Positions 14,114 to 24,711 of a DNA stretch of 33,917 nt are shown here, piece after piece. Under the pieces are notes generated by a model. It saw nothing but the letters and a program-made list of their open reading frames with translations, had not been told where the DNA came from and did no database searches. Within the stretch, counting starts at the first letter, position 1, and each line of letters begins with the position of its first letter. The stretch is taken from assembly GCA_025997475.1 (NCBI GenBank), contig BNUQ01000017.1, positions 1-33,917 on the forward strand, written 5' to 3'. The position numbers and the translations under genes were made by a program. This DNA is from Planctomycetales bacterium (lineage in GTDB: Bacteria > Planctomycetota > SZUA-567).

Positions 14114-16017
14114 ATGTTTGCCGCCGCGCTTAATTTGTTTATCAACCTCAATCTCGCGGCATTGCCGCTATTCATTTTTTACAAATACGTAACGCGCGGG
14201 GGGGGGGGGGCAAATCACTATTCGGGAGTTATTACCGGTGGTTCGCGGCAATCTCAACGATATACCTTTTTGCGTTTTCGCTAACTGAAAGCGATCCGGT
14301 AAGTGAAGTTATTTTGCGCGTTGCAACGCGGCGCATTCATATGCCGTTTTTGTGGTTAGCCCTCGGCTTAAATCTAACGGGCGTCATTGTTTATCTTTGC
14401 CGTCGGTGGCGAATTGTTCGGCGAACGCGGTTGTTTTTGCGCCGCTTCGTCGGGATTAAACCGGCGGCGCCGACCGCGATTATTCCCGTCTATTTTGGCG
14501 CGATGTTGTTACTCGCCGTTTTTTTTGTCGGCGCGGCTTACGCCTATTATCAACGTTTTGACATTCCGTTCGCGCAAGTGGTCGAACACCGCCAATTTTT
14601 TACCGCCGACGGCTTGTTGCCAACCATCGGACTCTTTTTGCTCGCGCCGCTAATTATGACGTTTATGAGTTATGTCGGCTGGTGCTTGTGGCGGCGTTTA
14701 TCTTGGTGGCGGACGCGAAAATTTTTCTTTTCTACTCCGGCGCCGGCGCGGCGGCAATTTAGCCGGAAATTCTTCGCGGTTGCCACGCCGGTCGTGGCGG
14801 TTGGCGCCGGTGTTGTTTTCGCCCATTACGTCGGCGCCATCGACTATTTTTTAATGCAAATGCAACCGGCGACGCATCTTTATGAAGAGCGTTACATCGA
14901 CCCGCGCGAAGTTAAAATTTCGTTTCCCGCTCATAAGCGGAATTTATTGGTGATTTCGGTTGAGAGTTTAGACACCGGTTTTTTGACCAAAGCCGACGGT
15001 GGCGCGTTTGACGACGATTTATTGCCGAACATCAAAAGATTGGCGACGGAAAATCTGAATTTCAGTCAGACCGAAAAAATCGGCGGCGCGGCGCAGTGCT
15101 ACGGCACGGGGTGGACAATGGCGGGGATTTTGGGCTATTTGGCGGGCGTGCCGGAAACGCTTTCGCTGTGGGCGACGGGCGAAAATAATCTCGGCGTCTT
15201 GGGTGAAAAATTTATGCCTAACGCGATCGCGCTCGGCGATATTTTGGCGGCGAACGGTTATCGCGAATACCATCTCGGCGGCTACGATTCGTCATTTGCC
15301 GGGATGGGGAGTTTTTTCAAGACGCATAATAACGCCGAAATTTTTGATATCTCATACTTTAAGCGCGCCGGCGTTTTACCCGCCAATTATTCGGTTTGGT
15401 GGGGTTTTGAAGACCGTAAGTTGTATCAATTCGCCCGAGAGAATTTGACGAAAATCGCCGCGCAAACCGAACCGTTTTTCTTTACGCTGACCACACTCGA
15501 CACGCACCCGACCGGTTATCTCGACCCGCAAGCCAAACAAAAATTTCCGGTGAAAATCGAAAATGTGTGGGCGAACGCGGATAAACAATTGGGCGCTTTT
15601 ATCGCGTGGCTCAAACGACAAGATTTTTATGAAAATACGACGGTGGTGATTTTGGGCGACCATTTGTATATGGATTTTTCGGCGTTTCCCGGCAAGAAGA
15701 ATAACGCGCCGACGCGCCACGGGGAAATGTTTGGCGAGACCTCGCGCCGTCCGCTGAACATTTTTATCAATTCGCCGTTGTCGCCGAAGTTCGCAAAGAA
15801 TCGGCAATTTTCGCACTTCGACATTTTCCCGACGTTGGTCGAAGCGGTCGGCGGTAAAATTGCCGCGCCCGGCTTGGGACTCGGTCGCTCAATGAGTAGC
15901 GGCGAAAAAACGCTGTTGGAAGAACTCGGCTACGACGCGGTCAACGACCAACTCAAACGCCCGTCGCGCCGCTATGATGAATTGTGGCTTTTACCAAACG
16001 GAGGCGCGACAAAATGA
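14114..16017 (+). CDS. opgB: OpgB-like phosphoglycerol transferase, off-frame at a G13 tract
   Basis: OpgB (MdoB) moves phosphoglycerol from phosphatidylglycerol to periplasmic glucans or related acceptors and releases diacylglycerol. The start at ATG 14114 has AAGGA upstream. Residues 1-28 form a membrane segment, then a run of 13 G (14198-14210) shifts the frame, and as read the product stops after 56 residues at 14282-14284. Beyond the tract a second frame continues without a stop (KSLFGSYYRWFAAISTIYLF onward) to 16017. With 11 or 14 G the frames join into one protein (633 residues with 11 G) with about five membrane segments. The sulfatase-fold domain has VISVESLDTGF, the nucleophile Thr in YGTGWTMAG, TLDTHPTG, ILGDHLYMD and GLGLGRSMSSG, all OpgB-like. 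An internal start (TTG 14314 or ATG 14341) would lack the first two membrane helices. Confidence 0.88.
14198..14210. repeat. G13 homopolymer, candidate phase-variation switch
   Basis: Thirteen consecutive G residues interrupt the opgB-like frame between the first and second membrane segments. Upstream codons read CGC GGG GGG and so on; the downstream open frame begins GGC AAA TCA. Eleven or 14 G put both in one frame, encoding 4 or 5 Gly before the Lys. No other mononucleotide run this long is present in the window. Confidence 0.9.
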
Positions 16018-16385
16018 AACCGGCGCATACGGGGTGGCGAAAAATTTGGCATTCTTTGACGTATGCCCGCGACGGTTTCACCGCGATTTGGCGCGACGAG
16101 GTTTCGTTTCGCCAAGAGGTTTATCTTGGCGGCGCGGCGTTGTTGACGTTACCGTTTCTGCCGTTGAACGCGATTGAAATCGTGCTGTTGGTCGCTACGA
16201 TTATCGGGATTTGGCTTGCCGAAATTATCAACTCCGCGCTCGAAGCGCTCGCCGACCGCATCTCCGACGAACGGCACGCTTTGCTGAAAAAAGCCAAAGA
16301 CCTCGGCGCCTTGCTGGTCTTGCTTGCGATTGTCAACGCGGTCATTATTTGGGCGGTCATTCTCGCCGCCGCCGGTTGGCGGTAA
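16014..16385 (+). CDS. dgkA: Diacylglycerol kinase
   Basis: DgkA phosphorylates diacylglycerol to phosphatidic acid at the inner membrane. The 123-residue protein matches the small trimeric prokaryotic family in size and has three membrane segments. The active-site helix reads LAEIINSALEALADR; Glu70, Asn73 and Glu77 align with E. coli Glu69, Asn72 and Glu76, followed by KKAKDLGALLVLL. The ATG (16014-16016) overlaps the opgB stop in an ATGA arrangement, with GGAGG about 10 nt upstream inside opgB, so the two are probably translationally coupled. This makes sense because OpgB releases diacylglycerol, which DgkA recycles. If opgB is off-frame, coupling may be lost and dgkA expression may fall. 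Confidence 0.95.
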   Translation: MKPAHTGWRKIWHSLTYARDGFTAIWRDEVSFRQEVYLGGAALLTLPFLPLNAIEIVLLVATIIGIWLAEIINSALEALADRISDERHALLKKAKDLGALLVLLAIVNAVIIWAVILAAAGWR

Positions 16386-16599
16386 AAAATAAACCGGTTT
16401 GACAACCGGCAGTCGCGCTTTCGGCGCGATTAGCGAAAGGTCTCTCGCCTGCGAATTGATGACGCAATACGGATACGGCGGGTCGTAAAGATGACGATAA
16501 TACTCGGCGGTTGGCGTTAAACGTTGAAATAGCCCGTTGGCGTGTCCGCTGGTAAATAAAAAATTTTGGCATATAAGCCACTATTTTTTGGAGCCAATA

Positions 16600-17772
16600 A
16601 TGGACTTTGCTCTGGCGCGGCGCGTGGAAGTGTTGCCGCCGTATCCGTTTGCCAAATTGCGCGCGGCGATTGCCGCAAAGAAAGCGCGCGGCATTAACGT
16701 CATTTCCCTCGGCATCGGCGACCCCGACCGGCACGCGCCCGATGTCGTCGTCGAGGAACTCTGTCGCGCCGCCCGCGACCGCGCCGACCCGAACAAAGAC
16801 CGCTACGGTTGCGACGCGCCGGTGGCGGCGTTGCCCGAAGCCATCAAAAATTTTTATCATCGGCGCTACGGCGTGAACTTACAGCCCGAACAAATTCAGC
16901 CGACGATGGGCAGTAAAGACGCCATTGTGAAATTGTGTATGGGGCTAATCAATCCGGGCGACATCGGCATCGCGCCGTGTCCGGGTTATCCGACTTACAA
17001 CATCGGCCACACCTTCGCTAGCGGCGTAACCTATCGCGTTCGCCTGCGCGCCGAAGACGGTTTCTTAATGGACTTCGACGGCATTCCGCAAGAAGTCCGG
17101 CGCTTGGCAAAAATTTTGTGGCTCAATTATCCGAACAATCCGACCAGCGCCGTCGCCGACTTGGATTTCTTCCGCCGCGCCGTCGAGTTCGGGCGGCAAA
17201 ACAATATCCTCATCGCGCACGACAGCGCTTATTCCGAAAACACGTTTGACGGTTATCAGGCGCCGTCGATTTTGCAGGTGCCGGGCGCGGACGAAGTCGC
17301 GGTGGAATTTTTCAGTTTGTCGAAAGCGTTTAATATGACCGGCTGGCGGCTCGGCTGTTTGGTCGGCAACGCCTCGGCGGTGCAAGCGTTGCATCTGGTC
17401 AAAGACAACGTCGATAACGGCACTTTCCGCGCGGTGCAATTTGCCGGTGCGAAAGCGCTCGACCACGCCGAGAAAATTTTTACCGAGGTCAACGCGGTCT
17501 ATAAAGAGCGTCGCGATTTGGTGGTCAACGCCTTGCGGGCGCAGGGCTGGACGGTCAATTCGCCGCAGGCGACGGTGTATGTCTGGGCGCCGGTGCCGGA
17601 AAAATATCACGGCAGTAGCGAGGCGTTCGCGACGGATTTATTGGAAAAAACGAATGTCGCGATAACGCCGGGGCGCGCTTTCGGCGAAGGCGGCGAGGGC
17701 TTCTATCGCATCTCGCTGACCTATCCAATCGAGGCGCTCAAAGAAGCGTTGGACCGGATTGCGAAGTTGTAG
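16600..17772 (+). CDS. dapL: LL-diaminopimelate aminotransferase (DapL-type class I aminotransferase)
   Basis: DapL converts tetrahydrodipicolinate directly to LL-diaminopimelate with glutamate as donor, supplying lysine and peptidoglycan cross-links. The 390-residue protein has the fold-type I PLP pattern: ISLGIGDPDRHAPDVVVEEL, RYGCDAPVAALPEAI with YHRRYGV, TMGSKDAIVKL, PCPGYPTYN, LNYPNNPTSAVA, AHDSAYSENTFDGY, and SLSKAFNMTGWRLG with the PLP Lys at about 240. The start with MDFALARRVEVLPPYPFAKL and the GCDAP/AYSE strings favour DapL over aspartate aminotransferase, but close relatives act on other amino acids, so the substrate is not certain. ATG 16600 has GGAG 8 nt upstream. A gap of 214 bp to dgkA without a clear terminator leaves co-transcription open. 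Confidence 0.88.
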   Translation: MDFALARRVEVLPPYPFAKLRAAIAAKKARGINVISLGIGDPDRHAPDVVVEELCRAARDRADPNKDRYGCDAPVAALPEAIKNFYHRRYGVNLQPEQIQPTMGSKDAIVKLCMGLINPGDIGIAPCPGYPTYNIGHTFASGVTYRVRLRAEDGFLMDFDGIPQEVRRLAKILWLNYPNNPTSAVADLDFFRRAVEFGRQNNILIAHDSAYSENTFDGYQAPSILQVPGADEVAVEFFSLSKAFNMTGWRLGCLVGNASAVQALHLVKDNVDNGTFRAVQFAGAKALDHAEKIFTEVNAVYKERRDLVVNALRAQGWTVNSPQATVYVWAPVPEKYHGSSEAFATDLLEKTNVAITPGRAFGEGGEGFYRISLTYPIEALKEALDRIAKL

Positions 17773-17857
17773 GGGGAAAAGAAAGTTGAAAGTTGAAACT
17801 CGGGTTACGCGGTTAGCATCGATTGCTTTTGTAACGAAGGAATTAAAAAAACTTCTC

Positions 17858-18135
17858 CAGTCGCGCTGAAAGCGCGAAACATATCAGCCCAGGGTAAGGC
17901 GCACGTTCTTGGCGCCGCCACCCTGGGTAGCGGTTGATTGATAAAATAATCCGACAGTTCCGCCGCGCGGTTTGCGGCGGCAAACGCCGCTTCCAGCGGC
18001 GGGAGCGGTTCGCCAAAACGCGGCGAACCGTCCATTTGCGGTTGGCGCTTCGCGCCGTCTTTACCTATGGTGGCGCGACTGATAGTGCGTCGCCGCTTAC
18101 CATAGGCTGATTATTTCGCGCTTTCAGCGCGACTG
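17858..18135. repeat. Inverted pair of two-hairpin elements with a palindrome-rich centre
   Basis: The left copy has hairpin TCGCGCTGAAAGCGCGA (17861-17877), then AGCCCAGGGTAAG...CCACCCTGGGT (17887-17928). The right copy, in inverse orientation, has ACCTATGGTGG...CCGCTTACCATAGGCT (18063-18107), then TCGCGCTTTCAGCGCGA (18116-18132). The first hairpin is identical in both. The second differs (CCCAGGGT/ACCCTGGG against CCTATGGT/ACCATAGG) but stays fully paired. Between them lie further palindromes such as GGTTCGCC...GGCGAACC and GGCGCTTCGCGCC. No gene is seen in the whole dapL-metN gap (17773-18247). Confidence 0.8.
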
Positions 18136-18247
18136 TCGGAATAAATTATCAAAACAATCAGTCGCGTAACATCAGTGAAAAATGGGACTGCGGAATTATT
18201 TTGAAAATGCGCACAGCACTATCTTTACTCAACTTTCAACTTTTCTC

Positions 18248-19252
18248 TTAAACCTCTTCCACAATTTGCCCGCAGTCGCGGAGATACGCGACGGCTTGGG
18301 CGCGCGCGGCGGGCTCGCCGGTGAGGTCGATAAGCGCGGTGCCGCAACCGAGATTTTGTAGGTGGGTGATGAACGCCTGCCGCAAATTCACCTTGACGTT
18401 GAAGCGGTGAACGATTTCGGCGAGTAGCGAATCCTCCGCGTTTTTGCCGCGAAAAAAGACGCGCACCATTTGTCCCTGCGGCCGATAGTCGTCAATATCG
18501 TCGTCGCGCCGCAAAACCATTTCGACAAAATTTTTCGTCAACGCGCGGCGCGGTTGCGTGAACACGTCGAACATCGTCCCGCTTTCAATCACCTCGCCGT
18601 TTTCCATCACTGCCACGCGGTCGCAAATTTCCGCGACGACGTTCATTTCGTGCGTAATCAACACCACCGTCAAATTTAATTGCTTTTGCAGATTTTTAAT
18701 CAGCGCCAAAATGTGGCGGCTGGTTTCCGGGTCGAGCGCGTTCGTGGCTTCGTCGCTCAACAAAATTTTCGGCTTGGTCGCCAAGGCGCGGGCGATGCCG
18801 ACGCGCTGTTTTTGTCCGCCGGAGAGTTGCGCCGGATACGCCGCGGCGCGGTCGGGCAAGCCGACGAGTTCCAACATCGCCGCCGCGCGGGCGCGGGCTT
18901 CTTTTTTGGACGCGCCCGCCAACACCAACGGCAACGCGACATTGTCCAACGCCGTGTGCGACACGAGTAAATTGAAGTGTTGAAAAATCATTCCGAGGTT
19001 GCGCCGCGCCCGCCGCAGTTCGGCTTGATTGAGCGCCGCGATATTTTCGCCGTCGATAATGACTTCGCCGGAAGTCGGCGTTTCGAGCCGGTTTAGACAG
19101 CGGACGAGCGTGCTTTTGCCGGCGCCGGACGAGCCGATGATGCCGAAGGTCTCGCCGGCGGCGACGGTCAGCGACACGTCGCGCATCGCGTAAATCGGCG
19201 CGGCGGCGGAACCGAAGACCTTGTTGACGTGGCGGAGTTCGATGAGGGGCAT
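18248..19252 (-). CDS. metN: Methionine ABC importer ATP-binding protein
   Basis: MetN hydrolyses ATP to drive methionine uptake through MetI with the binding protein MetQ. The 334-residue protein has Walker A (GSSGAGKST, about 40-48), a Q-loop (MIFQHFNLL), the ABC signature LSGGQKQRVGIARAL, Walker B (PKILLSDEATNALDPE) and the switch His (VLITHEMNV). The C-terminal 75 residues (from about 260) form the NIL/ACT-like regulatory domain specific to MetN, which binds methionine and inhibits transport. metI and metQ are not next to it on either side, so it is solitary here; partners may lie elsewhere, or the locus may be broken. The start at 19252 has only a weak ribosome-binding site. The ABC core is certain; methionine specificity rests on the C-terminal domain. 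Confidence 0.9.
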   Translation of the reverse strand: MPLIELRHVNKVFGSAAAPIYAMRDVSLTVAAGETFGIIGSSGAGKSTLVRCLNRLETPTSGEVIIDGENIAALNQAELRRARRNLGMIFQHFNLLVSHTALDNVALPLVLAGASKKEARARAAAMLELVGLPDRAAAYPAQLSGGQKQRVGIARALATKPKILLSDEATNALDPETSRHILALIKNLQKQLNLTVVLITHEMNVVAEICDRVAVMENGEVIESGTMFDVFTQPRRALTKNFVEMVLRRDDDIDDYRPQGQMVRVFFRGKNAEDSLLAEIVHRFNVKVNLRQAFITHLQNLGCGTALIDLTGEPAARAQAVAYLRDCGQIVEEV

Positions 19253-19332
19253 TGCTTTCGGGGGCGGTTGGCGCTGTTTCCAAAATTAAAATATCTCTCA
19301 CGGCGGCGCGGAGGACACGAAGAAACATCGAC

Positions 19333-19377
19333 ATTTCTCATTCGCAATTCACTCCCCGCGTCGTTCGGCGCGGCGGC
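19333..19377. repeat. 45-bp direct repeat, copy A (distal to vapC)
   Basis: This is identical over 45 bp to 20152-20196, which spans the last codons and stop of typA plus 16 bp. The copy lies 20 bp beyond the vapC stop, so the vapBC pair sits exactly between two copies. Confidence 0.9.
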
Positions 19378-19396
19378 CTTGAAAAATTTAACGAGA

Positions 19397-19801
19397 TTAG
19401 CCGAAAGGATTAACGACGGTCAGCACACCGTCGAGGACCTGTCCGTTTTGCAGGTCTTCCGAATATAACTTTTGACATTTTTGCGCCAACGCCGCGGCAA
19501 TGACCAACGAATCGTAGTAAGAAAATCCGTAACGAAGCATCACTCTGACGGCGTCGCGTTGGTGTTGTATGGTGGGCGTTATTACCCGCAACGCCCGTTC
19601 CATTTCGTCAATCGCGAGAATCAATTGGGCTGGCGGCAAGATTTTCTTCCGAAATAAAACCCAAACCATTTCGTTAAGGTTGTTTAAGCCGGTGAAGCCG
19701 CGCTCGGTATAAAGCAATTGCCGCGCGCGGCGTTGCTTTTCCGATTCGTCGCCGGCGAAGTAATAGACGAGGATATTCGTGTCAAAAAACGGCGCGTTCA
19801 T
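19397..19801 (-). CDS. vapC: VapC-type PIN-domain ribonuclease toxin
   Basis: PIN-domain toxins are Mg-dependent ribonucleases that typically cut tRNA or rRNA. The 134-residue protein carries the four acidic active-site positions: Asp7 in FFDTNILVYYF, Glu44 in NLNEMVW, Asp97 in SYYDSLVIAAAL and Asp116 in YSEDLQNGQ. All are present, so activity is plausible. The start ATG overlaps the stop of the upstream antitoxin by 4 bp (ATGA), which implies coupled translation. The pair is bracketed by a 45-bp direct repeat derived from the typA 3' end, suggesting it arrived as a cassette. The target RNA cannot be deduced. Confidence 0.93.
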   Translation of the reverse strand: MNAPFFDTNILVYYFAGDESEKQRRARQLLYTERGFTGLNNLNEMVWVLFRKKILPPAQLILAIDEMERALRVITPTIQHQRDAVRVMLRYGFSYYDSLVIAAALAQKCQKLYSEDLQNGQVLDGVLTVVNPFG

Positions 19802-20115
19802 TGACGTTCTTTCTTTGCCGGATTTTTTGCCAAAGTCGGGAGGCGTTCGGGAAAAATTTCCTCATACATTTCCTCGCGATTGAATTTCCAGTCCGTCGGC
19901 AGGGATTGAAACGTTCGGTCGAGGCGCGCGCAATACTCCGCAAAAGTTTCCGTTTGCCACGGCGGTTGTTTGACGACCGCCGTTTTTTTCGCGGCGACGC
20001 GCGGCTTGGCTAACGATTGACGCAGCCATTTGGTTATCGTGGCGGTTTGCAATAAACCGCGTTCGGTCGCTCGTCGCGCCAAATCGTCCGGCAAAGATAA
20101 GGTTATGGTGGTCAT
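19798..20115 (-). CDS. vapB: Antitoxin partner of the PIN-domain toxin (VapB-like, ribbon-helix-helix start)
   Basis: This 105-residue protein starts at ATG 20113-20115 with GGAG 7 nt upstream; a longer frame exists but lacks a ribosome-binding site. Residues 2-35 (TTITLSLPDDLARRATERG) read like a ribbon-helix-helix DNA-binding domain: a beta strand, then two amphipathic helices. The C-terminal half (WQTETFAEYCARLDRTFQSL, EEMYEEIFPERL) is acidic with aromatics, as expected for a segment that wraps the toxin. The role is inferred mainly from its 4-bp overlap with vapC and the domain order. It probably autorepresses the operon. It lies 53 bp beyond the typA stop on the same strand. Confidence 0.85.
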   Translation of the reverse strand: MTTITLSLPDDLARRATERGLLQTATITKWLRQSLAKPRVAAKKTAVVKQPPWQTETFAEYCARLDRTFQSLPTDWKFNREEMYEEIFPERLPTLAKNPAKKERQ

Positions 20116-20167
20116 TGCGGCTCCTCGTCGGCAAAATTTATCGGTGTCGTAATTTCTCATTCGCAAT

Positions 20168-21985
<1,818 letters not shown>

Positions 21986-22152
21986 GGTCGGCTCCTTTGT
22001 CTAATCCATAAAAAAAGCGAACGGCAATCGCCGTCGCGGTCGGTGAAGCGCGGGAGTATAGGCGGGAAAGGCGAATTAAGAATGAAAAAGCGTTGAAAGT
22101 TGAAAGCACGCGAAGCGAATTGAAAAAATAAAACTCCGTTCTCAACTTCGCC

Positions 22153-23064
22153 CTACTGTGGTTGCCAATATACTTGCATTTGATTTTCTTTGACGGCGGT
22201 CAGCAGACGCGTGATTTCGTTTTGCAGGCGCAAACTCGCGAGCAACGACAGCAATTTGGCGGGTTGGCGCGGATACAGCCGCGCGGCGACGCGGTAGGCG
22301 ATGTCTTCTTCGACGAGCTCGTCCTCGCGCGTCAACGCCGCCAACACCGGCGCGGGCAACGCCGCCAGCGGGCTTTGCAAACCGGCGGGCGTGATTAAAT
22401 AATCGACGCCATACTCGGTAATCGGCAACATCGTGCCCCAGATTTCCGGCGCCGCGTAAATCGTCCGCTCGCCCCGCTGGTCGCTGACTTTGATTTTCAG
22501 CACTAAAAATTTCTCGCGTTGCGAAGCGTAGTAGTCGAGCAACGCCTCTTTCGTCAACAGCGGCGCGAGCGCCTGCCGCAAAGCGTCAATCGCGCCGACG
22601 GTCTCCGGCACGGCGCGTTCGAGAATGTGCGCCGCTTCGTTGCGGATAATCGCGTAGTCGGTCAGCGTCGCGAACAACCGCGCCAATTCGTCGGCGGACG
22701 CGACGCGCGCGAGGAACAGGTCAAGCGCTTCGCTCCACGTGAAATCCCGTCCGTTGACCGTCATCACGACTTCGTTATCCCAGCCGTAAAATTTCGCGCC
22801 GAGCGGCAAATCGCCGGCGTTGGCGAAAGTCGCCATATCTTCGAGCGTCGATTGCAATAATTTCTCGTTGACCGCGCTCGGCGGCGGCGCGTTGCGACTG
22901 AGCCAGTCGCGCAAGGCGAAGCGAAAATCCTCGGCGGTAATTTTGCCGCCGTTAAATTCGACCAACACCGGCGGCAACGCCACCGTCGGCGGAAAATAAA
23001 CCGTCTCCGCCGTGAGCCCGCGGGCAAGTCCGCACCACAAGAATAATAAAATGAAATTACGCAT
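22153..23064 (-). CDS. Exported protein of unknown function, weakly SurA/PpiC-like
   Basis: The 303-residue protein has a signal peptide (MRNFILLFLWCGLARGLTAE), so it should act in the periplasm. I chose ATG 23062-23064 because the signal peptide starts there; an upstream TTG adds only six residues. The mature part opens with VLVEFNGGKITAEDFRFALRDWL, a pattern resembling the N-terminal region of SurA/PrsA-type chaperones (a strand, then a helix), followed by helices (LLQSTLEDMATFANAGDL) and LTKEALLDYYASQREKFLVL, also common in that superfamily. No parvulin active-site domain is evident. A periplasmic chaperone-like role is therefore only a suggestion. It lies upstream of typA on the same strand, with a heptamer-type repeat between. 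Confidence 0.6.
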   Translation of the reverse strand: MRNFILLFLWCGLARGLTAETVYFPPTVALPPVLVEFNGGKITAEDFRFALRDWLSRNAPPPSAVNEKLLQSTLEDMATFANAGDLPLGAKFYGWDNEVVMTVNGRDFTWSEALDLFLARVASADELARLFATLTDYAIIRNEAAHILERAVPETVGAIDALRQALAPLLTKEALLDYYASQREKFLVLKIKVSDQRGERTIYAAPEIWGTMLPITEYGVDYLITPAGLQSPLAALPAPVLAALTREDELVEEDIAYRVAARLYPRQPAKLLSLLASLRLQNEITRLLTAVKENQMQVYWQPQ

Positions 23065-23206
23065 CGTCGGTCGAGAAAGCAAATCCCAAAAATTTCGCGA
23101 ATCATCTAATTTTCCCGCCGATTACCAAAACAAATTTTTCGATTATTTAACGGCGGTTTGGCTAAAATCCGGCGGCGATATTTTTGCTTAGACCTGTTTC
23201 CTAATT

Positions 23207-23285
23207 TTTTCTCGCGCGCGGCGGCGCGGCGGACGCGGAGAAATTCAGCCGCCGGGTTTTCCGCGCCTCCGCGAGATACTTTTTT
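23207..23285. repeat. GC-rich relative of the CACAGAG foldback element
   Basis: TTTTCTCGCGCGCGGCGGCG and GGACGCGGAGAAA (left) face TTTTCCGCGCCTCCGCGAGA (right), forming a hairpin in the fumC leader. The CTCGC...GGAGA layout parallels the CACAGAG element, with GC-richer arms. TTAGACCTGTTTC (23188-23200) lies just before it, as at 9336. Confidence 0.55.
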
Positions 23286-23316
23286 AGAGAAATGATAAAC
23301 CGAAAGGAATAATTCT

Positions 23317-24711
23317 ATGCGCACGCGCACCGAAAAAGACAGTATGGGTGAAATGGAAGTTCCCGCCGACGCGCTCTACGGCGCGCAAACGCGGCGGGCG
23401 ATGTTGAATTTTCCCGTCAGCGGCTGGCGCCTGCCGGCGACGCTGATTAGCGCGCTCGGTCAACTGAAACGTCTCGCCGCCCGCGCCAACTGCGACCTTG
23501 GCAAACTCGCCGCCGGCGTCGCGACGTGGATTGAAATCGCCGCCGGCGAAGTCGAAGACGGCAAACTGTCCGACCACTTCCCGCTCGACGTGTTCCAAAC
23601 CGGTAGCGCCACTTCGTCGAATATGAACGCCAACGAAGTCATCGCTCGCCGCGCCGCGCAACTGTCCGGCGACGAGGCGAAAATCCACCCCAACGACCAC
23701 GTCAACTGCGGACAAAGTTCCAACGACATTATGCCGACGGCGCTTCAAGTCGCGGCGGTGAAAATGCTTCACCGCGACCTCTTGCCCGCCGCCGCGGTGT
23801 TGACGCAAACGTTGACGGCGAAGGCCACTCTCTTCGCCAAGTTCATCAAAATCGGGCGGACGCATTTGCAGGACGCGACGCCGGTAACGATGGGGCAGGT
23901 GTTCGGCGGCTACGCGGCGCAAGTCGGCGAAGCGGCAAACCGCTTGCGGCAAGCGGCGGAAAATTTGTCCTCTCTGCCGCTCGGCGGCACCGCGGTCGGC
24001 ACCGGCGTCAACACGCATCCCGATTTCGCGCGGCGGGTGATTGCGGCGCTGAATAATGAAACCGGCGGGAATTTTCGCGAGGCGGCGAACCATTTCGCGG
24101 CGCAGGCGGCGTTGCCGAACGTCGTCTCGGCAATGGGCGAGATTAAAAATTTCGCGCTGGTGTTGCACAAAATCGCCAACGATATTCGCCTGCTCGCGTC
24201 GGGACCGCGGTGCGGCTACGGCGAATTGCAATTGCCCGCCATTCAACCCGGCAGTTCGATTATGCCCGGCAAAGTCAATCCGGTGATTTGCGAATCGGTG
24301 ATGCAGACGGCGGCGTGGGTGGTCGGCGCGGAGTGCGCCGTAACTTTCGCGACGGCGACGCTCAGCAATTTTGAATTGTGCGTCGCCGTGCCGGTGGTCG
24401 GTTATCAGATGTTGGAATCCCTGCGTCTGCTGACGAACGTCGTCCGCGTTTTCGACAGTCAGGCGTTGGACGGCTTGGGCTGTCGGGTGGAAAATTGCGC
24501 GGCGACGGTGGAGAAATCGCTGGCGATGTGCACGGGGCTGGCGCCGTTGATTGGCTACGACGCGGCGGCGGAAATCGCGAAAACCGCCTTCGCCACCGGA
24601 CGCGCCGTGCGCGAAGTGGCGCGGGAAAAAACCGCGCTCTCGCCGGACGCCTTGGCGGCGGCGCTCGACCCGAAAACGATGTTGGCGCCGAGCGTCGAGT
24701 TACAGGTCTAA
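23317..24711 (+). CDS. fumC: Class II fumarate hydratase
   Basis: FumC reversibly hydrates fumarate to L-malate in the TCA cycle without an iron-sulfur cluster. The 464-residue length is normal. Family strings include ALYGAQTRRAMLNFPVSG, FQTGSATSSNMNANEV, HVNCGQSSNDIMPTALQV, KIGRTHLQDATPVTMGQ (with the catalytic-region His), LPLGGTAVGTGVNTHP, the signature GSSIMPGKVNPV, and C-terminal NCAATVEKSLAMCTGLAPLIGYD. Aspartase shares the fold, but the fumarase-type GTGVNTHPDFARRV favours fumarase. ATG 23317 has AAGGA 9 nt upstream, behind a GC-rich hairpin. Its stop overlaps the end of the convergent gene by 4 bp. Confidence 0.96.
   Translation: MRTRTEKDSMGEMEVPADALYGAQTRRAMLNFPVSGWRLPATLISALGQLKRLAARANCDLGKLAAGVATWIEIAAGEVEDGKLSDHFPLDVFQTGSATSSNMNANEVIARRAAQLSGDEAKIHPNDHVNCGQSSNDIMPTALQVAAVKMLHRDLLPAAAVLTQTLTAKATLFAKFIKIGRTHLQDATPVTMGQVFGGYAAQVGEAANRLRQAAENLSSLPLGGTAVGTGVNTHPDFARRVIAALNNETGGNFREAANHFAAQAALPNVVSAMGEIKNFALVLHKIANDIRLLASGPRCGYGELQLPAIQPGSSIMPGKVNPVICESVMQTAAWVVGAECAVTFATATLSNFELCVAVPVVGYQMLESLRLLTNVVRVFDSQALDGLGCRVENCAATVEKSLAMCTGLAPLIGYDAAAEIAKTAFATGRAVREVAREKTALSPDALAAALDPKTMLAPSVELQV

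Noticed and set aside
19253..19332. Methionine (SAM) riboswitch upstream of metN
   Set aside because: Only about 80 bp of leader with a degenerate repeat and no recognisable SAM-riboswitch core.
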